NCBI RefSeq assembly: GCF_000685075.1
Contig: NZ_BAYD01000001.1
Location: 1 to 64,000 of the forward strand
Source of the DNA: Paraburkholderia oxyphila NBRC 105797
GTDB taxonomy: Bacteria; Pseudomonadota; Gammaproteobacteria; Burkholderiales; Burkholderiaceae
Direction of reading: 5' to 3'
Length of the DNA: 64,000 nucleotides
Shown here: positions 60,957 to 64,000 of the stretch, one piece after another
How the letters are laid out: every line of letters starts with the position of its first letter
How positions within the stretch are numbered: position 1 is the stretch's first letter
Position numbers and translations under genes: made by a program
The notes under the pieces: model-generated
The model's database searches: none
Told to the model about the DNA's origin: nothing
What the model saw: the letters and a program-made list of their open reading frames with translations, nothing else

Positions 60957-61484
60957 ACGCGAGCCGCGCACTGCCGTTGCGGGGCCTGAGATAACGCCTT
61001 TGCAAACAAGCACTTAATGCAAAAAAACGGGGCCGTTGGCGGTGCGCTACACGCAACACGCTGAAATACTTGTTATGCCGTGCTCACCAAGAGCGCGACG
61101 AAATCCCGCCATGCGCCGCCCGTCAAGGTATACGCGGCGCATACCGTTCGTTGGCACGCCTTATGCCGGGTTACCCCTGAATTGCACAACAATTAATTGT
61201 CGTGCGAGGATGCAATCACGGTGCTCGTCACGCCAAGTAAGCAAACGTTGAGAAACGTTTTCTCACGGCGATTCAGTGACGGGTGCTGGCGGCGGATCTG
61301 ACGTTTGCAGATCGGCGCCGCACAGGTGTTCCGATCCGTGTTCTCCCCCGCAGCAACGGGTAAAGCCACGCCAGGCTCCTTAGCCAGGCGCGCCGATCCT
61401 GTTGTGTCCGCAAAGGGCGGGGATGTTCACATAGTGGTTCGGTCAGGCAGATTACAGCAGGACTTTCGCAGGCGGGTGTTGCGC
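60957..61484. other. Long gap before the secreted hydrolase
   Basis: About 528 bp. The hydrolase frame stays open from 61305, but the first 60 codons there lack family similarity and precede a clear signal peptide. AT-richer sequence at 61180-61270 probably holds the promoter. No RNA gene or terminator is seen. Confidence 0.5.
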
Positions 61485-62894
61485 ATGGCGTTCAGGAAGC
61501 TTCTTACCGGATGGGCGGTGGCCGGCACGGCGTGCGTGCTGTCGGTTGCCCACGCAGCATCGCTTTCCGATCCGGCAACAGCGGCCAGCGCGCAGGCTTC
61601 CGCATCGTCGTCGCTCTCAGTTGCGCACGCGGATGGCCAAGGCGACGCCTCGCACGCCGCAGGCACACCGCTCGCATCGGGCCCGCTCGGCAGCGCGAAC
61701 GTACCGCGCATCGCGCTCGACGACGCGTATCTGCCCGTCGTGCGCGCCGACATGAACGAGCAGATCATCCACATTCCCGTCGCCGGCGATCCGAGCGTCA
61801 CGCTCGAAACCACGGTCTATCGTCCCGATGGTCCCGGCCCGTTCCCGATGGTGGTGTTCAACCACGGCAAGATTCCCGGCGATCCGCGCATGCAGCCGCG
61901 CAGCGACCCGATGTCGTTCGCGCGCGAATTCGTGAGCCGCGGCTATGTGGTCGTGGCGCCGAACCGCCAGGGCTTCGCGGGCTCGGGCGGCACCTATCAG
62001 CAAGATGGCTGCGACGTGGCCAGCAACGGCCTCGGCCAGGCCGCCGACGTCGCCACCACGGTCGACTACATGGCGAAGCAGTCGTATGTGGACGCGAACC
62101 ATATCGTCGTCGCCGGCACCTCGCATGGCGGCCTCGCGACCATGGCCTACGGCACCGAAGCGGCGCACGGCGTGCGCGCGCTCATCAACTTCTCGGGCGG
62201 CCTGCGTCAGGACGCCTGCACGGGCTGGCAGAACAACCTGACCGAGGCGTTCGGCGATTACGGCGCCAAGGCGCGCGTGGCCTCGCTCTGGCTCTACGGC
62301 GACAACGACTCGGTGTGGACCTCCGATCTCGTCACGCGCATGTTCGCGGCGTTTCATACCGCGCAAGTGGGCGAGGCGCAGTCGGGCGCGGGCGCGAAGC
62401 TCGTCGATTTCGGCTCGTACAAGAACGACGCGCACCGCCTCGTGGGCGACCGCGACGGCGTGCAGATCTGGTGGCCCAAGGTCGAGGCGTTCCTCGCGAG
62501 CCAGGGCATGCCCACGGCCCAGGAATACCGCGTGGCGACGCAGGCCGCGCCGCACGCCAGCGGCTACGCGTCGATCGATTCGGTGAGCGCAGTGCCGTTC
62601 CTCGATCAGGCGGGCCGTGACGGCTATCGCAATTTCCTCAAGCAGTACCCGAGCCGCGCCTTCGCCGTGTCCGATTCGGGCGCCTGGTCGTGGGCCGAGG
62701 GCGGCGACAACCCGATGGCCGTCGCCATCGCGAACTGCCAGAAGCACAGCTCGGATCCGTGCCGCCTCTACGCGGTGAACGGCAACGTCGTGTGGTCGGA
62801 CGGCACCGCCACGGCGCAGAACGACAATGCCGACGACGGCCACAGCGTCGCCGAAGACGACGCCGACAACTCGCACGCGCTCGCAAGCCGCTGA
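61485..62894 (+). CDS. Secreted alpha/beta hydrolase (dienelactone-hydrolase-like)
   Basis: Protein of 469 aa from MAFRKLLTGWAVAGTACVLSVAHA, a signal peptide with cleavage at about residue 24; an upstream in-frame start at 61305 is less likely. A Ser/Ala-rich linker follows. The hydrolase core begins with VTLETTVYRPDGPGPFPMVVFNHGK, and the nucleophile is in VVAGTSHGGLATMAYG. A dienelactone-hydrolase-type subfamily is the best guess. The C-terminal 60 residues are acidic and Asp/Ala-rich. Substrates could be esters or polymers outside the cell; none can be named. Confidence 0.82.
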   Translation: MAFRKLLTGWAVAGTACVLSVAHAASLSDPATAASAQASASSSLSVAHADGQGDASHAAGTPLASGPLGSANVPRIALDDAYLPVVRADMNEQIIHIPVAGDPSVTLETTVYRPDGPGPFPMVVFNHGKIPGDPRMQPRSDPMSFAREFVSRGYVVVAPNRQGFAGSGGTYQQDGCDVASNGLGQAADVATTVDYMAKQSYVDANHIVVAGTSHGGLATMAYGTEAAHGVRALINFSGGLRQDACTGWQNNLTEAFGDYGAKARVASLWLYGDNDSVWTSDLVTRMFAAFHTAQVGEAQSGAGAKLVDFGSYKNDAHRLVGDRDGVQIWWPKVEAFLASQGMPTAQEYRVATQAAPHASGYASIDSVSAVPFLDQAGRDGYRNFLKQYPSRAFAVSDSGAWSWAEGGDNPMAVAIANCQKHSSDPCRLYAVNGNVVWSDGTATAQNDNADDGHSVAEDDADNSHALASR

Positions 62895-63382
62895 GCGTGT
62901 TTGAAACCGCCGGAGTGCGCGTGAGCGCCACGGCGGTTTTGCACATTTGACCCCACTGAAAGACGCGCGCTTACGCGCCCGGTCGCTTCCGCATCGCCTT
63001 CTCATTGCCATTGGGTTTTCGCCTCAATGGCACGCCCGTTCGCCCCAATCGTCTGGTTTTATCCGTACGCATAGCGTGGCGACTTCCGCTCGCGTGACCG
63101 ATCGACGCCAGCGCTTTCTCGATGCTTCCCCCGAAAAAAAATCGCCGCGCGCGATCTGACGGCACGCCTTTTCGGCACGCGCCCACAGATTTTTTTGCAT
63201 AAGCGCGCTTCACTTTGCCGTCGTCATCTACGGTCATTTCTGGCCTTCACAAAGGAACGGTGCGCAGCTGTCCCGAACCGCGCCGAACCCCGCGCGCACG
63301 GGCTTTCCGGGCCCATTTTGGGGGTAGTGCATTGCGGCATTGAACGGGTTAATCTCGGTCGCTGTCGTATCGGGAGCCGCAC
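62895..63382. other. Gap upstream of bioA
   Basis: About 488 bp between the hydrolase and bioA. Apart from the terminator, no gene is seen. AT-rich runs at 63128-63144 and 63188-63200 may be part of control regions. Confidence 0.45.
62904..62940 (+). terminator. Possible terminator after the secreted hydrolase
   Basis: Eight-base arms aaaccgcc / ggcggttt, with a 20-base loop, then TTTTGC. The loop is long, so efficiency is uncertain. Confidence 0.6.
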
Positions 63383-64000
63383 TTGAACTCGCATTCCAAC
63401 CTTGCCAACGAAGCCTGGATCGCGCGCAGCCTGCGCGCCGTCTGGCATCCTTGCACCCAGATGAAGCACCACGAGCGCTTGCCGCTCGTGGCCGTCGCGC
63501 GCGGCGAAGGGCCGTGGCTCTACGACCATGAGGGCCGGCGCTATCTCGACGCCATCAGCTCGTGGTGGGTCAATCTCTTCGGCCACGCCAATCCCACGAT
63601 CAATGCCGCGCTCAAGGCGCAGCTCGACACGCTCGAGCACGTGATGCTCGCGGGCTGCACGCACGAACCCGCGGTCGAGCTCGCCGAGCGGCTTGCCGCG
63701 CTCACCGGCGGCACGCTCGGCCATGCGTTTTTCGCTTCGGACGGCGCGTCGGCGGTCGAGATCGCGCTGAAGATGAGCTTTCACGCGTGGCGCAATCAGG
63801 GCGCGAACGACAAACGCGAATTCGTGTGCCTCGCCAACAGCTATCACGGCGAGACCATCGGCGCGCTCGGCGTGACGGACGTGAAGCTCTTCAGGGATGC
63901 TTACGATCCGCTTTTGACCCACGCGCATGTGGTTGCCTCGCCCGATGCGCGCACGGCGCGCGAGGGCGAAAGCGCCGCCGACGTGGCGCGCCGCGCGCTC
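63383..64000 (+). CDS. bioA: Adenosylmethionine-8-amino-7-oxononanoate aminotransferase (partial, cut by window end)
   Basis: The first 206 codons are visible. The likely start is TTG at 63383 (ACTTGAACTC), giving MNSHSNLANEAW; there is no ATG near and a weak ribosome site (gggagc). VWHPCTQMKHHERLPLVAVARGEGPWLYDHEGRRYLDAISSWWVNLFGHANP and FFASDGASAVEIALKMSFHAWRN are BioA blocks. The enzyme uses SAM to make diaminopelargonate in biotin synthesis. The active-site lysine lies beyond the window. A bioF or bioD gene may follow. Confidence 0.93.
   Translation, partial: MNSHSNLANEAWIARSLRAVWHPCTQMKHHERLPLVAVARGEGPWLYDHEGRRYLDAISSWWVNLFGHANPTINAALKAQLDTLEHVMLAGCTHEPAVELAERLAALTGGTLGHAFFASDGASAVEIALKMSFHAWRNQGANDKREFVCLANSYHGETIGALGVTDVKLFRDAYDPLLTHAHVVASPDARTAREGESAADVARRAL

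Noticed and set aside
63224..63928. A 234-codon minus-strand frame at the window end
   Set aside because: It is antisense to bioA and its upstream region, and has shadow composition.

Overview
The window is about 64 kb of a GC-rich (roughly two-thirds G+C) chromosome. Gene content and order point to the Burkholderiaceae, most likely Paraburkholderia, Burkholderia or Caballeronia: a glucokinase fused to a HexR-type regulator, a GtsABC-type sugar importer beside zwf-pgl-glk, aceK beside a thiolase, poxB, and the ribBA-ribH-nusB and ribD-ribE blocks. Most of it is conserved core chromosome. There is no rRNA, CRISPR array or insertion sequence.

Layout. 1-2.9 kb: end of a branched-chain amino acid importer (livH end, livM, livG, livF). 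2.9-6.0 kb, minus strand: a YpeA-type acetyltransferase, an argD-type transaminase, an unassigned structured RNA with its own promoter and terminator, and an ascD-type 2Fe-2S flavoreductase. 6.2-10.3 kb: an NAD(P)-binding oxidoreductase, a small membrane protein, rsuA and poxB. 10.4-13.6 kb: a small decayed integrative element in the 3' end of tRNA-Leu(CAA). Its ends are repeats offset by exactly 3160 bp. It holds a frameshifted tyrosine integrase and a two-gene cassette resembling an orphan effector-immunity pair. 13.8-25.7 kb: hemN, a YkgJ-family protein, a DUF1439 lipoprotein, uppP, trmB, tRNA-Gly(CCC), yggT, an EthD-like protein, small ORFs, a LysE exporter, gabD and ubiD. 26.2-37.4 kb: a lytic transglycosylase, an aminotransferase, nusB-ribH-ribBA, a higBA toxin-antitoxin pair, an ABC exporter, ribE-ribD and hemL. 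37.8-49.1 kb: an EVE-like protein, a Bcr/CflA pump, glk-hexR, pgl, zwf and a four-gene sugar ABC importer. 49.1-64 kb: an Smr protein, trxB, ftsK, lolA, an MBL-fold hydrolase, a MerR (LiuR-like) regulator, aceK, a thiolase, an SDR, a YchJ-type protein, a secreted alpha/beta hydrolase and the start of bioA.

How it works together. The clearest circuit is sugar catabolism. A GtsABC/UgpC-like importer is transcribed away from zwf-pgl-glk/hexR, and a perfect HexR palindrome lies in zwf's upstream region, so the regulator half of the fusion probably controls its own operon. The riboflavin genes form two nearby blocks, and the GTP cyclohydrolase half of the RibBA-like protein lacks its zinc cysteines. 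The most novel material is the tRNA-Leu element with its uncharacterised gene pair, followed by the structured RNA upstream of argD.
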